From DATKWD01 sp963704815 (GTDB lineage Bacteria > Actinomycetota > Acidimicrobiia > Acidimicrobiales > Salinilacustritrichaceae), in assembly GCA_963704815.1 (NCBI GenBank), contig CAVPHU010000011.1:62001-126000 (forward strand): a DNA stretch of 64,000 nt, read 5' to 3'. A program made the translations under genes and the position numbers. This document shows positions 1-9,322 of the stretch, piece after piece. Numbering within the stretch: position 1 is the stretch's first letter; every line of letters begins with the position of its first letter. The notes below the pieces were generated by a model, which searched no databases, had not been told where the DNA came from, and worked only from the letters and a program-made list of their open reading frames with translations.

Positions 1-473
1 AGGCAGGTGGACGGTGCGAGGGACACCACCTGGACCGACCGCACCACGACGTCGTCGTTGCCCGGGCCGACCACCACGCCGGTCCATTCGGTGAGATCGG
101 CGAGCAACCGGCTGGTGGACTCGAGCATGCCCTCGATCTCGCCGTGGGCGGTGTCGAAGAAGTCGCGGACGATCTCGGCCTTGCCCGTCCGAAGGGCCGG
201 CTCGGCCTCGAGGGCGTCGACGAAGTAGCGATAGCCCTTCTCCGTCGGAATCCTGCCCGCAGAGGTGTGGGGTTGTTCGAGGTACCCGTCCTCTTCGAGC
301 TGCACCATCTCGTTGCGGACCGTGGCCGAACTGACGGCGATGCCGGGCGCCTTGGCGACCCGACCCGAGCCGACCGGTTCGGCGGTCTCGATGTAGGTCT
401 TCACGACCGCGCGCAGGATCGATGCCTTCCGGTCGCCCAGCGCGACGTCGTCGGTGTCGGTTTCCTCTGCCAC
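1..473 (-). CDS. hrcA: Heat-inducible transcription repressor HrcA (N-terminal part, runs off the window)
   Basis: HrcA represses class I heat-shock chaperone operons by binding CIRCE operators. Translating the minus strand from a GTG at 473 gives VAEETDTDDVALGDRKASIL, then a winged-helix N-terminus with a family-typical stretch near residues 50-85 (SSATVRNEMVQLEEDGYL, then QPHTSAGRIPTEKGYRYFVD). About 157 residues are present; the C-terminal effector part lies outside the window. The start is chosen because the frame opens immediately downstream of a CIRCE inverted repeat, implying a leaderless or near-leaderless message and autoregulation. It follows lepA in the transcriptional direction, as in other actinomycetes, though an opposite-strand epimerase gene lies between them. 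Confidence is high for the family and moderate for the exact start. Confidence 0.9.
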   Translation of the reverse strand, partial: MAEETDTDDVALGDRKASILRAVVKTYIETAEPVGSGRVAKAPGIAVSSATVRNEMVQLEEDGYLEQPHTSAGRIPTEKGYRYFVDALEAEPALRTGKAEIVRDFFDTAHGEIEGMLESTSRLLADLTEWTGVVVGPGNDDVVVRSVQVVSLAPSTC

Positions 474-500
474 TTGGCAGTCGAGGATACCGAGTGCCAA
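474..500. promoter_or_regulatory. CIRCE operator of hrcA
   Basis: The inverted repeat TTGGCAGTC-N9-GAGTGCCAA matches the CIRCE layout (TTAGCACTC-N9-GAGTGCTAA) with the exact 9-base spacer and one mismatch between arms. It abuts the GTG start of hrcA at 473. On the minus strand the spacer contains TATCCT, a plausible -10 hexamer 10 bases before the start codon, so bound HrcA would cover the promoter. Autoregulation is inferred from this geometry. Confidence 0.85.
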
Positions 501-591
501 TGGTCCAGGGAACCCGCCTCCACCACCCGACCGGTGCCGCGCCCCAGAACGGGACTTCGCGAGGCGGTGGCGCTTCGGTACCGTTCGGCCG

Positions 592-1524
592 ATGAAGGTG
601 GTCGTCACAGGCGGAGCAGGGTTCATCGGTGCCAATCTCTGCCGGATCCTCGCCGACCGTCACGGGATCACCGAAGTGGTCGCGTTCGACAACCTCTCCA
701 CCGGCGACGAGGCCAACCTCGACCACCTCCGGGTCGAGTTGGTCACCGCCGACATCGGCGACCCAGACGCATTGGTGGCTGCGTTCGAGGGTGCCGCGGC
801 GGTCGTGCACCTGGCAGCCCGCCCGAGTGTCCCGAAGTCGGTCGACGATCCGGTGGCGAGCCACGTGGCCAACACCACCGGCACCCTGAACGTGCTCGAA
901 GCCGTCCGGGCGACCGGCGGTCCCCATCTGGTCGTGGCTTCGTCGTCGTCGGTGTACGGCGCGAATCCCACGCTGCCGAAGTCCGAAGACCTGGTGCCGG
1001 CCCCGTTGTCGCCGTACGCCGCCCAGAAGCTGGCCACCGAGCAGTACGCGTTGGCCCATGCGCACAGCTATGACCTCGACGTGCTGGCGTTCAGGTTCTT
1101 CAACGTGTTCGGCCCGCTCCAGCCCGCCGGCCACGCCTACGCAGCGGTCATCCCGGCCTTCGTGTCCGCCGCCCTCAGCGGCCGACCCATCCCGGTCCAC
1201 GGCGACGGTCTCCAGTCACGCGACTTCACCTACGTCGACTCGGTGGCGGGCGTCATCGCCGATGCCATCGAGCGCCGCATCTCGAGCCCGAGCCCGGTCA
1301 ACCTCGCCTTCGGCGGCCGGGCGAGCCTGATCGAGGTCATCGCCGAGATCGAGGCGATCCTCGGGGTCACGCTCGACGTCCAACACGAGCCGCCCCGCGT
1401 CGGCGACGTCCGGCACAGCCAGGCCGACCAGACCCGTCTTCGAGAGCTGTTTCCCGATCTCGAGCCGCTCGACTTCACCGAGGGGCTTCGCACCACCATC
1501 GAGTGGTGGCGATCGCAGCTCTGA
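592..1524 (+). CDS. NAD-dependent epimerase/dehydratase (UDP-glucose 4-epimerase-like)
   Basis: Short-chain dehydrogenase of the extended, nucleotide-sugar class, 310 residues. The start at ATG 592 places the Rossmann motif TGGAGFIG at residues 6-13, as the family requires. The catalytic SYK-type triad is visible: SSSSVYG near residues 119-125 and the YxxxK motif in SPYAAQK. An HGDG...RDF.YV segment typical of UDP-galactose/UDP-N-acetylglucosamine 4-epimerases follows. It probably interconverts UDP-hexoses in the cytoplasm for cell-surface glycans; the exact sugar cannot be read from sequence. It is convergent with lepA, only about 10 bases separating the two stop codons. It lacks adjacent glycan genes, so the pathway is unknown. 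Confidence 0.85.
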   Translation: MKVVVTGGAGFIGANLCRILADRHGITEVVAFDNLSTGDEANLDHLRVELVTADIGDPDALVAAFEGAAAVVHLAARPSVPKSVDDPVASHVANTTGTLNVLEAVRATGGPHLVVASSSSVYGANPTLPKSEDLVPAPLSPYAAQKLATEQYALAHAHSYDLDVLAFRFFNVFGPLQPAGHAYAAVIPAFVSAALSGRPIPVHGDGLQSRDFTYVDSVAGVIADAIERRISSPSPVNLAFGGRASLIEVIAEIEAILGVTLDVQHEPPRVGDVRHSQADQTRLRELFPDLEPLDFTEGLRTTIEWWRSQL

Positions 1525-1534
1525 GGCGGACCGA

Positions 1535-3320
1535 TCAGGCTTCGAGGCGAAGTGCGCTGATGAACGCCTCCTGAGGGACTTCGACGCGGCCGATGTTCTT
1601 CATCCGCTTCTTGCCCTCCTTCTGCTTCTCGAGCAGCTTTCGCTTCCGGCTGACGTCGCCGCCGTAGCACTTCGACAACACGTCCTTGCGCTTCGCCTTC
1701 ACCGTTTCGCGGGCGATGATCTTGCCGCCGATCGCGGCCTGGATCGGGACGTCGAACATCTGGCGAGGAATGAGCGTCCGCAGCTTCTCGGTCATCAACT
1801 TGCCGTACTCGTAGGCGCCCTCGCGGTGCACGATGGTGCTGAACGCATCGGCCGGTTCGCCATTGAGCAGCACGTCGACCTTGACCAGGTCGCCGCTCTG
1901 GTAGCCGGCATCGTGGTAGTCGAGGCTGGCATAGCCCTGAGTGCGGCTCTTGAGATGATCGAAGAAGTCGCGCGACCACCTCGGCCAGGGGAATCGTGTA
2001 GTCGAGCTCGACCCGCTCGGGCGACAGGTACTCCATCTTCGTCATGTCGCCGCGCCGGCCCTGGCACAGGTCCATCACTGCGCCCGTGTAGTCGGTCGGC
2101 GTGAGGATCGAGATCTCGAGCATCGGCTCGTTGATGGTCTCGATCTCGGTCGGCTCGGGCAGCTCGCTCGGGTTCGAGAGCCGCAGCATGGTGCCGCTGG
2201 TCGTCTCGACTTCGTAGGCGACCGACGGTGATGTGGCGATCAGGTCGAGATCGAACTCGCGGGACAGGCGCTCGGTGACGATCTCCATGTGCAGGAGTCC
2301 GAGGAACCCACAGCGGAAGCCGAACCCGAGTGCGGTCGAGGTCTCGGGCTCGTAGGTGAAGCTCGAGTCGTTGAGGCGGAGCTTCTGCAGCGCCTCGCGC
2401 AGGTTCTCGAACTCGTCACCGTCGATCGGATAGAGCCCACAGAAGACCATGGGCTTGGGGTCGCGGTAGCCGTCGAGCGGAACCTCGGCCGGGTTGCGGG
2501 CATGGGTGACCGTCTCGCCCGATCGGGCTTCACCCACGTCCTTGATGCCGGCGACCAGGTAGCCGGTCTCGCCCGGGCTGAGCTCGGAGACCGGCTCGTT
2601 GTCGGGGGTGCGCACGCCGATCTCGTCGGCCTCGTGCTCGGCGCCGGCCTGCATGAAGCGGAGCTTGTCGTGGGTTCGCAGCACACCGTTCATCACCCGC
2701 ACCGAGCTGATCACCCCGCGGTACTGGTCGAAGTGTGAGTCGAAGATCAGTGCCTGGAGCGGTGCATCGGGGTCGCCTTCGGGCGGAGGGACGCGCTCGA
2801 CGACGGCATCGAGCAGCTCAGCCACCCCGGCTCCGGTCTTGGCCGACACGTGGAGGATCTCTTCGGCCGGGATCCCGAGCACCTGCTCGATCTCGGACGC
2901 ATAGCGCACGGGATCGGCTGCGGGCAGGTCGATCTTGTTGAGTGCGGCCACGATCTCGAGGTCGTTCTCGAGTGCGAGATAGCAGTTGGCCAGTGTCTGC
3001 GCCTCGATCCCCTGGGATGCGTCGACGAGCAGGATCACGCCCTCACATGCTGCCAGCGACCGCGACACCTCGTAGCCGAAGTCGACGTGGCCCGGCGTGT
3101 CGATCAGGTTCAGGATGTGGCCACCGTGGCTGAGACGAACGCTCTGGAGCTTGATCGTGATGCCGCGCTCGCGCTCGAGGTCCATCGAGTCGAGGTACTG
3201 GGCCCGCATGTTGCGGGCCTCGACCGCCCCGCACTGCTCGAGCATCCGGTCGGCCAGCGTGCTCTTTCCGTGATCGATGTGGGCGATCACGCTGATGTTT
3301 CGGATGCGATCCAGTTCCAT
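1535..3320 (-). CDS. lepA: Elongation factor 4 (LepA), with a frameshift as sequenced
   Basis: Ribosome-associated translational GTPase that acts on stalled or mistranslocated ribosomes. From the ATG at 3320 the G domain shows AHIDHGKST (G1), DTPGH (G3) and NKID (G4), followed by EF4 domains II, III and V. The reading frame breaks near 1969-1975, just after IPLAEVV: the upstream frame continues into unrelated Arg-rich sequence, while another frame resumes exactly with RDFFDHLKSRTQGYASLDY and continues through the LepA-specific C-terminal domain (SKCYGGDVSRKRKLLEKQKEGK) to the stop at 1535. Removing one base in the GTCGCGCGAC run restores an uninterrupted protein of about 595 residues, normal for LepA. 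The clean continuation on both sides suggests a sequencing indel rather than decay. Confidence 0.88.
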
Positions 3321-3368
3321 GTGCGCCGCTGACGGTACTCCCCGACCCGGTCGATCACGCGGTCGACT

Positions 3369-3844
3369 TCAGGCCGAACGCACGCCGCTGGGCCCCAGCA
3401 CCAGGCGCCATCGGGCCCAGGCGAGCACCGCCGCGACGGTCAGCGCCAATGCCTCCAGCGCGTCATCGGCGAGCCTGAGGATCGCGATGTCCTGCGACGC
3501 ACCGACGATGTCGAACACGACCGCGGCACCGAGGAGTGCCGGGATCCACAGCCAGGGCCAGGCGGCGTCTCGCTCGGCGTCCGAGAGGTCCGGGTGCCCC
3601 ACCAGAGCAGCGCGAGCGACACGACTCCGACCACCGCCCACGTCAGCAGATCGCCGACGTCCTTGGCTCGGAGGGGCCCGACGTCGGCCCCCTCGCGCAT
3701 GGTGTCGATGGTGCGACCGACGGTCTCGTGGATGCGCAGCGCGTCACCAGCACGATCGACATCCGGCGGAGGTCCTTGTCGGCCCTCAGGACGCCGAGAA
3801 GAGTCGCCCGCACCCACGGAGATTGCCACGGAAGCACCACCCAC
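3369..3844 (-). CDS. Small hypothetical membrane protein, frameshifted as sequenced
   Basis: I do not recognise a family. Two overlapping minus-strand frames fit end to end: an upstream part with LRIHETVGRTIDTMREGADV and a hydrophobic helix (LLTWAVVGVVSLALLWWG), and a downstream part (HPDLSDAERDAAWPWLWIPA, then two more hydrophobic segments, ending ...VLGPSGVRSA). They join at the GGGG run of TGGTGGGGCACC, near 3597-3601, by a one-base indel. The joined product would have about three membrane helices and roughly 130-155 residues; the start is uncertain, possibly the internal ATG of TMREGADV. It lies between lepA and the divergent rpsT. Confidence 0.45.
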
Positions 3845-3891
3845 CGCTATCCTCTCCGAGTCACCCGACCGTGCAATCGACGAGGACCTTC

Positions 3892-4155
3892 GTGGCCAAC
3901 ATCAAGAGCCAGATCAAGCGGAACCGCCAGAACGAGAAGGCTCGCCTCCGCAACAAGGCAGTGCGCTCCGAGCTGCGCACCCGCACCAAGGCGGCGCTCG
4001 AGGCCGCCGCGGCCGGGGCCGACGACGTCGACGAGCAGCTGAGGCTGGCCGTCAAGCAGATCGACAAGGCCGCCTCCAAGGGTGTCATCCACAAGAACGC
4101 TGCGGCCCGACAGAAGTCACGGCTGACCGCCCGGGTCACCGCCGGCCAGAGCTGA
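3892..4155 (+). CDS. rpsT: 30S ribosomal protein S20
   Basis: Primary 16S rRNA-binding protein of the small ribosomal subunit, 87 residues. It begins with the family signature MANIKSQIKRNRQNEKARLR and has the expected Lys/Arg/Ala-rich three-helix composition, ending KNAAARQKSRLTARVTAG. The GTG start at 3892 is supported by a GAGGA ribosome-binding site five bases upstream and by the normal S20 length; open frame upstream of it is not conserved. The gene is convergent with holA, with the two stop codons directly adjacent. The rpsT-holA pairing is common in actinomycetes, usually with the same convergent layout. Confidence 0.95.
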   Translation: MANIKSQIKRNRQNEKARLRNKAVRSELRTRTKAALEAAAAGADDVDEQLRLAVKQIDKAASKGVIHKNAAARQKSRLTARVTAGQS

Positions 4156-5128
4156 TCAGCGGGCGAGGCGGGCGAGCCTCGCCACCAGCACCTCGAGGGT
4201 GACCTCGTCGGGCAGATCGCGCTGACCACGGAGATCGAGGTCGGCTTCGGCGAGCAACCGCATCGCGGTGACCACCCGCTCGTGGCCGAGCTGGCGGGCC
4301 TGCGTCCGCGCCTTCTTGGCCGGATACGACAAGCCCTTCATGCCGAGCAGGTCGGCCGCGTGCTGATCGGTGGCCAGATCGGGGCTGTCGAGGGCGAGCA
4401 CCTGGCCGAAGTGACTCGTGAGCGTCGCCATGATCTGCAACGGGTGACGCCCGCCGCCGCCGAGCATCCGGCGCAGCGCGTCGAGTGAACCGCCGATGTT
4501 GCCCGCGGCGATGGCATCGGTGAGGTCCCACGGCGGAACGCCGCCGTCCTCGACGCCGAGGAATCCCTCGAGCTCATCGGGACCGACCGACGCTCCCGGC
4601 CCGAAGGAGGTCTCGAGCGTGGCGACCAGTCCGGGAAGCCGGTTCACGTTCTCTCCGAGCCATTCGGCGAGGCGACGCTTGGCCGGGGTCGAGAAGGTGA
4701 GCGATGAACTCTTGAGCTGGGCGTCGATCCACTCGCCGGTCTTGCGACCCGGGCTCGTGTCGACCTCGTGAGCGCCGGCCTCCTCGAGCGCGTGCCGCGA
4801 GGGTCTTGGGAATCCGACCTCCGGCCCACTCGATCACGAGGGTCGTGGTGTCGAGTGGCGACTCGAGGTAACGCACGAGCGGCGCCACGTCATCCTGGCG
4901 AGAGAAGTTGTGGACAGCCCGGCCGACCACGATGCGCCGATCGGTGAGGAAGGGCGGCGTCGACGCAGCATCGATGAGCGGGCCGACCTGCTCGGACTTC
5001 TCGTCGAAGACGATCTCGTCGACCAGCAGGGTGCGGTCGCCGTCGCCCACGAGGTCGTCGACCAGCGACGTCAGCGCGTCGCCCACCAGCACATCGTCGC
5101 CCCCCTTGATCAGGTGGATCGCGCTCAT
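4156..5128 (-). CDS. holA: DNA polymerase III subunit delta (HolA), frameshifted as sequenced
   Basis: Delta is the clamp-loader wrench that opens the beta sliding clamp. The N-terminal part (MSAIHLIKGGDDVLVGDALT) starts at ATG 5128, which overlaps the folP stop as ATGA. The C-terminal part includes GGSLDALRRMLGGGGRHPLQ and HFGQVLAL, typical of the delta collar domain. The two parts lie in different frames; the break is at about 4788-4794, in GCACGCGCTCGAG, where TLAAR must continue as LEEAGAHEVDTSPGRKTGEW. A two-base loss or one-base gain explains it. holA is essential, so a sequencing indel is the most likely cause. The repaired length of about 324 residues is normal. Confidence 0.85.
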
Positions 5129-5961
5129 GCCGCCCGGGCCTCGCTGAGCGCCGCCATCGTGTCGGCGACCCGCCGCGCCGCCTTGACGTCGTGAGCCCGG
5201 AGGATGCGGCACCCCTTCGCGATGCCGAGGGCGTGGGCGGCATTGTTCCCTGCGCCGCGATCGGTCACGGCGGTGCCGAGGAGCTCGCCGATGAATCGCT
5301 TGTTCGATGCCGACAGGAACACCGGGTGCCCCAACTCGACGAGGCGTTCCGAGGCTCGGAGGAGGTCGAGCGACTGCTGCTCGTTCTTGCCGAGGTCGAG
5401 CCCGGCGTCGACCATGATCCGCTCGGGCGGGATTCCGGCGGCGACGGCCTGGCCTGCCCGGTCGGCCAGGAAATCGACCACGTCGGCGACGACATCGTCG
5501 TAGATCGGGTTCGGATCGGCCACCCTGGGGGCCAGACGGATGTGGGTGGCGACCACCGAGGCGCCGGCAGCGGCACAGACGTCGACGAACCGAGGGTCGG
5601 CGAAGCCGCTGATGTCGTTGCCGACCACCGCACCGACCGCGAAGCAGGCCTCGGCCACCGACGCCCGCCAGGTGTCGACCGAGACCGGCAGATCGAAGCG
5701 GGCGACCAGCGCCTCGGTCGCACGAACGACACGCTCGAGTTCCATGGCCTCGGTCACGACCTCACCGGGGCCCGCCTTGACCCCGCCCACGTCGAGGAAG
5801 TCGGCACCGTCGGAGACCAACCCCTCGGCCTTCGCCAGGAACTCGTCGAACCCCCAGTACTGGCCACCGTCGTAGAACGAGTCGGGCGTGCGGTTGAGGA
5901 TGCCCATCACCAGCGATCGGTGCGTCACGTCATAGCGGTGAGGCCCGAGCGCCAACTGCAT
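5125..5961 (-). CDS. folP: Dihydropteroate synthase
   Basis: Condenses p-aminobenzoate with 6-hydroxymethyl-7,8-dihydropterin pyrophosphate in folate synthesis; cytoplasmic TIM-barrel enzyme, 278 residues. The N-terminal signature MGILNRTPDSFYDGGQYWG (residues 19-37) carries the Asn-x-Thr-Pro-Asp-Ser-Phe loop, followed by FLDVGGVKAGPG, VSVDTWRASVAEAC, and VVGNDISGF. The second pterin/phosphate region reads MVDAGLDLGKNEQQSLDLLR. The start at 5961 overlaps the comEC stop by about 32 bases and the stop overlaps holA as ATGA, indicating a comEA-comEC-folP-holA transcription unit. Several canonical positions are altered (for example GGVKAGPG where GGES(T/S)RPG is usual), so it belongs to a divergent DHPS branch; whether it is the main folate enzyme is uncertain. 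Confidence 0.85.
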   Translation of the reverse strand: MQLALGPHRYDVTHRSLVMGILNRTPDSFYDGGQYWGFDEFLAKAEGLVSDGADFLDVGGVKAGPGEVVTEAMELERVVRATEALVARFDLPVSVDTWRASVAEACFAVGAVVGNDISGFADPRFVDVCAAAGASVVATHIRLAPRVADPNPIYDDVVADVVDFLADRAGQAVAAGIPPERIMVDAGLDLGKNEQQSLDLLRASERLVELGHPVFLSASNKRFIGELLGTAVTDRGAGNNAAHALGIAKGCRILRAHDVKAARRVADTMAALSEARAA

Positions 5962-7747
5962 CCGGCGACGCTATCTCGGTCGGGGGCACGCACCCGCGGT
6001 CCTCGACATGGACGACGGTCACCCGGACCGACTCGGCGGCGGGCTCGAGCGAGATGTCGAGGCACCCCACCCGACCGGTCGTCTCGCCGGACATCAGATC
6101 GCGGGCGACGACGACCCGCGCACCACGGTCGGCGACGATGGCGTCGAGCGACGCCTGGACCCCGGCGTGGGACGACCGACCCACGAGCACGTCGACCGTG
6201 CCGATGCCGAGCTCCGACAGCGCCAGCACGGCACGCTCGGGCCGGGCCCGACCGTCGACGGCCGCCACGGTGGTCCCGTCACTCGCGACCCAGACGGTGA
6301 CGCCCGCCGTTGGCGTGTGATCCCAGACCGGTGCCGACGGCGGAGCCGCTGGCAGCAGGACCGCACCGCACAGCCCAACCGCGAGCGCGGAGCGGAGGGC
6401 TCGGGCCGTCCAGCCCGGAGCTCGGGCCGACAGGGCGGCCGCACCGCTCAGTCCGACGATCACGCCGAGACGGACCGGTCCGTGTCCGCCAGGCATCCGC
6501 TCGGGCACCTCGCGGGCGACCCACTCGACCCAGGTCAGGAACACACCGGTCGGGACATGGAGCACCGAGGCCAGCGCAGGGACGAACCCGGCGACGAGGC
6601 CCGCCGACATCCCCCACATCATCAGGGGGCCTGACGCCGGGCCCGCCAACAGGTTCGCCGGCACCGAGGCGATCGGCACCGGGCCGAACGTCGCCAGCAA
6701 CAGCGGTGCCACGCCGAGTTGGGCAGCGGCGGTGACCGAGATCGCCAGCGCGAGGGGCCGCGGCCCCGGCATGCGTCGCGCGATGGGCCCGGACAGGAAC
6801 AGGATCCCTGCGCTGGCAGCCACCGAGAGCCGGAAGCCGACTGACGCGACCAGGAAGGGGTCGAACAGCACGAGCGTGGCGACGGTCAGCGCCAGGACGC
6901 GGATCGACGAAGCCTCGCGACCCATCGTCGATGCGGTCACCGCCATCGCCGCCATGACCGACGCCCGGAGGACGGACGGCTCGAACCGGGTGATGAGCGC
7001 GAACAGGCCGATGACGGCCAGCGTCGCGACCAGCCGACCCCCGAGGCGGAGCCGGCGAAGCGCAGGCCCGAGCAGTGCCAGCACGAAGGCGACGTTCTGG
7101 CCCGAGACGGCGAGCAGGTGTGTCAGACCAGCCCGCTGGAACGACGCCGCATCGACCGGATCCTGGAAGCGGTCGTCGCCGAGCACGAAGCCGGCGAACA
7201 GCGCTTGGCGGCGGGGGCCGAGCGACGCCGCTCCATCGGTCAGGCGCCGCCGGATCGCGTTCGCCAGCCGGTGGACGCGAGACCCCTCGCGTATCTCACC
7301 GATCTGATCGACCGAGATCGACCCGACCACGTGCCGAGTCCGGAGCCAGTCACTCGCCCACCCCAGGCCGGCGGTCGTGCCCTCGACCCGGACTCGCTCC
7401 CCGGCCAGCGCGTCGACGAACTCGGGTGTCGTGGCGTCGGCGTCGACGACCAACTGCCAGCGCCGGCCCTCGTGGGCAACTTCGGCTCGCCACCGCTGAT
7501 CGAGGTCGTCGGGTGTCGGATCGGTCAGCAGCGTCAGCTCTCGATCGACGTCGATTCCGAACTCGGCGTGCATCCCGTTGGAGGCCTCCTGCGCGAGACC
7601 CTGGGCCAGCAATCCACAGACCACGACCAGCAGGAGCGGCCGCCGTAGCACGAGAACCGCGGCAACTCCACCGAGGAGCAGGAGGACCGGCCGACCGGTG
7701 GGCGCCGATGCCCCGGCCCAGATGCCGCCGGCGAGGAGGAGCGCCAT
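5930..7747 (-). CDS. comEC: ComEC/Rec2 family DNA-uptake channel protein
   Basis: Polytopic inner-membrane protein of the ComEC/Rec2 competence family, 605 residues from ATG 7747. After an N-terminal pair of helices comes an extracytoplasmic OB-like segment (VHRLANAIRRRLTDGAASL), then the Competence domain with its signature THLLAVSGQNVAFVLALLG and a series of hydrophobic helices. The C-terminal region is short, and I see no HxHxDH metal site of the metallo-beta-lactamase domain found in longer ComEC proteins; only a remnant-like stretch (AGVTVWVASDGTTVAAVDG) is present. The gene follows comEA by 43 bases on the same strand. Alternative starts are excluded because no other start codon lies between the comEA stop and 7747 in frame. 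Confidence 0.88.
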   Translation of the reverse strand: MALLLAGGIWAGASAPTGRPVLLLLGGVAAVLVLRRPLLLVVVCGLLAQGLAQEASNGMHAEFGIDVDRELTLLTDPTPDDLDQRWRAEVAHEGRRWQLVVDADATTPEFVDALAGERVRVEGTTAGLGWASDWLRTRHVVGSISVDQIGEIREGSRVHRLANAIRRRLTDGAASLGPRRQALFAGFVLGDDRFQDPVDAASFQRAGLTHLLAVSGQNVAFVLALLGPALRRLRLGGRLVATLAVIGLFALITRFEPSVLRASVMAAMAVTASTMGREASSIRVLALTVATLVLFDPFLVASVGFRLSVAASAGILFLSGPIARRMPGPRPLALAISVTAAAQLGVAPLLLATFGPVPIASVPANLLAGPASGPLMMWGMSAGLVAGFVPALASVLHVPTGVFLTWVEWVAREVPERMPGGHGPVRLGVIVGLSGAAALSARAPGWTARALRSALAVGLCGAVLLPAAPPSAPVWDHTPTAGVTVWVASDGTTVAAVDGRARPERAVLALSELGIGTVDVLVGRSSHAGVQASLDAIVADRGARVVVARDLMSGETTGRVGCLDISLEPAAESVRVTVVHVEDRGCVPPTEIASPDAVGARASPL

Positions 7748-7790
7748 CGGGTCGGAGAGCCGACGGGCGCGACGTCGATCGGTGCGAGAC

Positions 7791-8501
7791 TCAGACGGTG
7801 GCGAAGTCACGGAGCCCGGCCAACTTGGCCTCACCGATGCCGGACACGTCGAGAAGCGACTCGACGGCCACGAAGGGGCCATGCTCCTCGCGGTGGCTGA
7901 TGATGGCAGCAGCCAGCGCCGGCCCGATTCCCGGGAGCACCTCGAGATCGCTCGCACTCGCCTGATTGATGTCGACCAGCGGCGAGGTCGCCGCCTCGGC
8001 GCCTGGGGCCGAGGCGCTGGCGCCGGTGACGGGGGCGGGCGGCGGTTCCCCGACGGCGACGACATAGATCTGCTGGCCGTCGGCGAGCGGCGCGGCCAGG
8101 TTCACCCGGGCCATGTCGGCGGTGACCGCCGGTCCGCCGGCAGCGTCGACCGCATCGACCACCCGGGCGTCCACGGGCAACCGGTAGACCCCCGGGGTGG
8201 CGACCGCTCCGGCCACGTGGACGACGATGTCGCCGGGCGGCGGCTCGGAGGTCGTGGTGACGACCTCGGGTGGGCGGCTGAGCGGCAGGGTGTTCTCGAC
8301 CGGCGGTGGATCGCCGCCGCGGAGGGCGAACACGGCGCCAACACCGACGATGGCCACCACCGCTGTGGCAACCACGACTGCGGCGAGGAGGGGCGACACG
8401 CCGGCGGCCCGGCAAGCAGCGAGGAGCCGGTCCCGCCAGTCGGGGGGCGCGTCGACGAGGAAGTCGAGATCGATCTCGTCGAGGTCGGGTGGGTCGGACA
8501 T
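7791..8501 (-). CDS. comEA: ComEA-like helix-hairpin-helix DNA-binding protein
   Basis: Membrane-anchored DNA receptor of the competence system, about 236 residues. It has a cytoplasmic N-terminus, one membrane helix (LLAAVVVATAVVAIVGVGAV), an SLBB domain (IVVHVAGAVATPGVYRLP through VNLAAPLADGQQIYV), and a C-terminal double helix-hairpin-helix: DINQASASDLEVLPGIGPAL then VESLLDVSGIGEAKLAGLR. The start at 8501 is chosen because GGAGG sits five bases upstream; an in-frame ATG at 8528 has no such site. It is the promoter-proximal gene before comEC. The pair suggests DNA uptake or a periplasmic DNA-processing function; no type IV pilus motor genes are in the window. Confidence 0.9.
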   Translation of the reverse strand: MSDPPDLDEIDLDFLVDAPPDWRDRLLAACRAAGVSPLLAAVVVATAVVAIVGVGAVFALRGGDPPPVENTLPLSRPPEVVTTTSEPPPGDIVVHVAGAVATPGVYRLPVDARVVDAVDAAGGPAVTADMARVNLAAPLADGQQIYVVAVGEPPPAPVTGASASAPGAEAATSPLVDINQASASDLEVLPGIGPALAAAIISHREEHGPFVAVESLLDVSGIGEAKLAGLRDFATV

Positions 8502-8614
8502 GCGGTCCTCCATGAAGGAGGCGGACATCCGGGGAAGTGCGTCGAGGCTATCTCACGGCCGGCCGGTTGTGATCGAGAGGCCCGCTCAGCACCCCTCGCT
8601 CAGGACAGGCCTGC

Positions 8615-9322
8615 TCAGTACAGGGCGCTGGTGAGCTTCTTGCGGTATTCGGCCGTGCGATCGTCATCGGGGCCGAGGACCTCGAGCAGGTCGACGAACT
8701 GCTGGCGGGCGTCGTCGTCGTCCTTGACCTTCGCCAGCAACTCATCGAGTTGCTCGGCCACGTCGCCGGTCTCGACGACGCCTCCGGTGCGCGCCAGAGC
8801 AGCGACGCGACGGACCTCAGCGGTCTCGGGGATCCGTCCGAGGAGTTCGAGCGCCTGCTCGGACCGGTCCGAGGAGACGAACAGCTCGGCGAGGGCCACC
8901 GTCGCATCGTGGTGATCGGGCCGGAGCTCGAGAGTGGCCTGCAGTGACGCCTCGTCGCCGATCGCGAGGAGGCGGTCGATCTCGAGATCCTCGGCCGACG
9001 GCAGGAGCCCGTCGACGAAGGCCTTCACCTCGGCCTCGGGTCGGGCGCCGGTGAAGGTGTCGACCACCTTGCCGTCCTCGAGCGCAAACACCGCGGGGAT
9101 GCCCTGCACCTGGAAGGCCTGAGAGACCTGGGGATTCTCGTCGACGTTGACCTTGGCCAGAGCGACGGCGCCGTTCGTCTCGGCGATCACCTTCTCGATG
9201 ATCGGCGTGAGCTGCCGGCACGGACCACACCAGGGGGCCCAGAGGTCGACGACGACCGGAACGGTCGATGAGCGATCGATGACTTCGGCCTGGAACGTGG
9301 CGTCGGTGACGTCGATGGCCAT
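8615..9322 (-). CDS. Thioredoxin-like chaperedoxin (CnoX/YbbN type)
   Basis: 235-residue cytoplasmic protein with an N-terminal thioredoxin fold (residues ~1-108) retaining an intact active site, DLWAPWCGPCRQL, and a cis-proline region (IPAVFALEDGKVVDTFTG). A helical TPR-like C-terminus follows (LLAIGDEASLQATLELRPDH ... ALELLGRIPETAEVRRVAAL). This architecture matches the CnoX/YbbN group, which combines holdase and redox protection. In E. coli CnoX the motif is not redox-active in the same way; here both cysteines are present, so disulfide exchange is possible. A GGAGG site lies five bases before the ATG. It is upstream of comEA with a 113-base gap. Confidence 0.88.
   Translation of the reverse strand: MAIDVTDATFQAEVIDRSSTVPVVVDLWAPWCGPCRQLTPIIEKVIAETNGAVALAKVNVDENPQVSQAFQVQGIPAVFALEDGKVVDTFTGARPEAEVKAFVDGLLPSAEDLEIDRLLAIGDEASLQATLELRPDHHDATVALAELFVSSDRSEQALELLGRIPETAEVRRVAALARTGGVVETGDVAEQLDELLAKVKDDDDARQQFVDLLEVLGPDDDRTAEYRKKLTSALY

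Noticed and set aside
1969..1975. Programmed ribosomal frameshifting in lepA
   Set aside because: No slippery heptamer plus pseudoknot is evident, and LepA is not known to use recoding; an indel at a CGCGC run is simpler.
4788..4794. Programmed frameshifting in the clamp-loader gene
   Set aside because: Such recoding is known for dnaX, not holA; the site lacks an A-rich slippery run.
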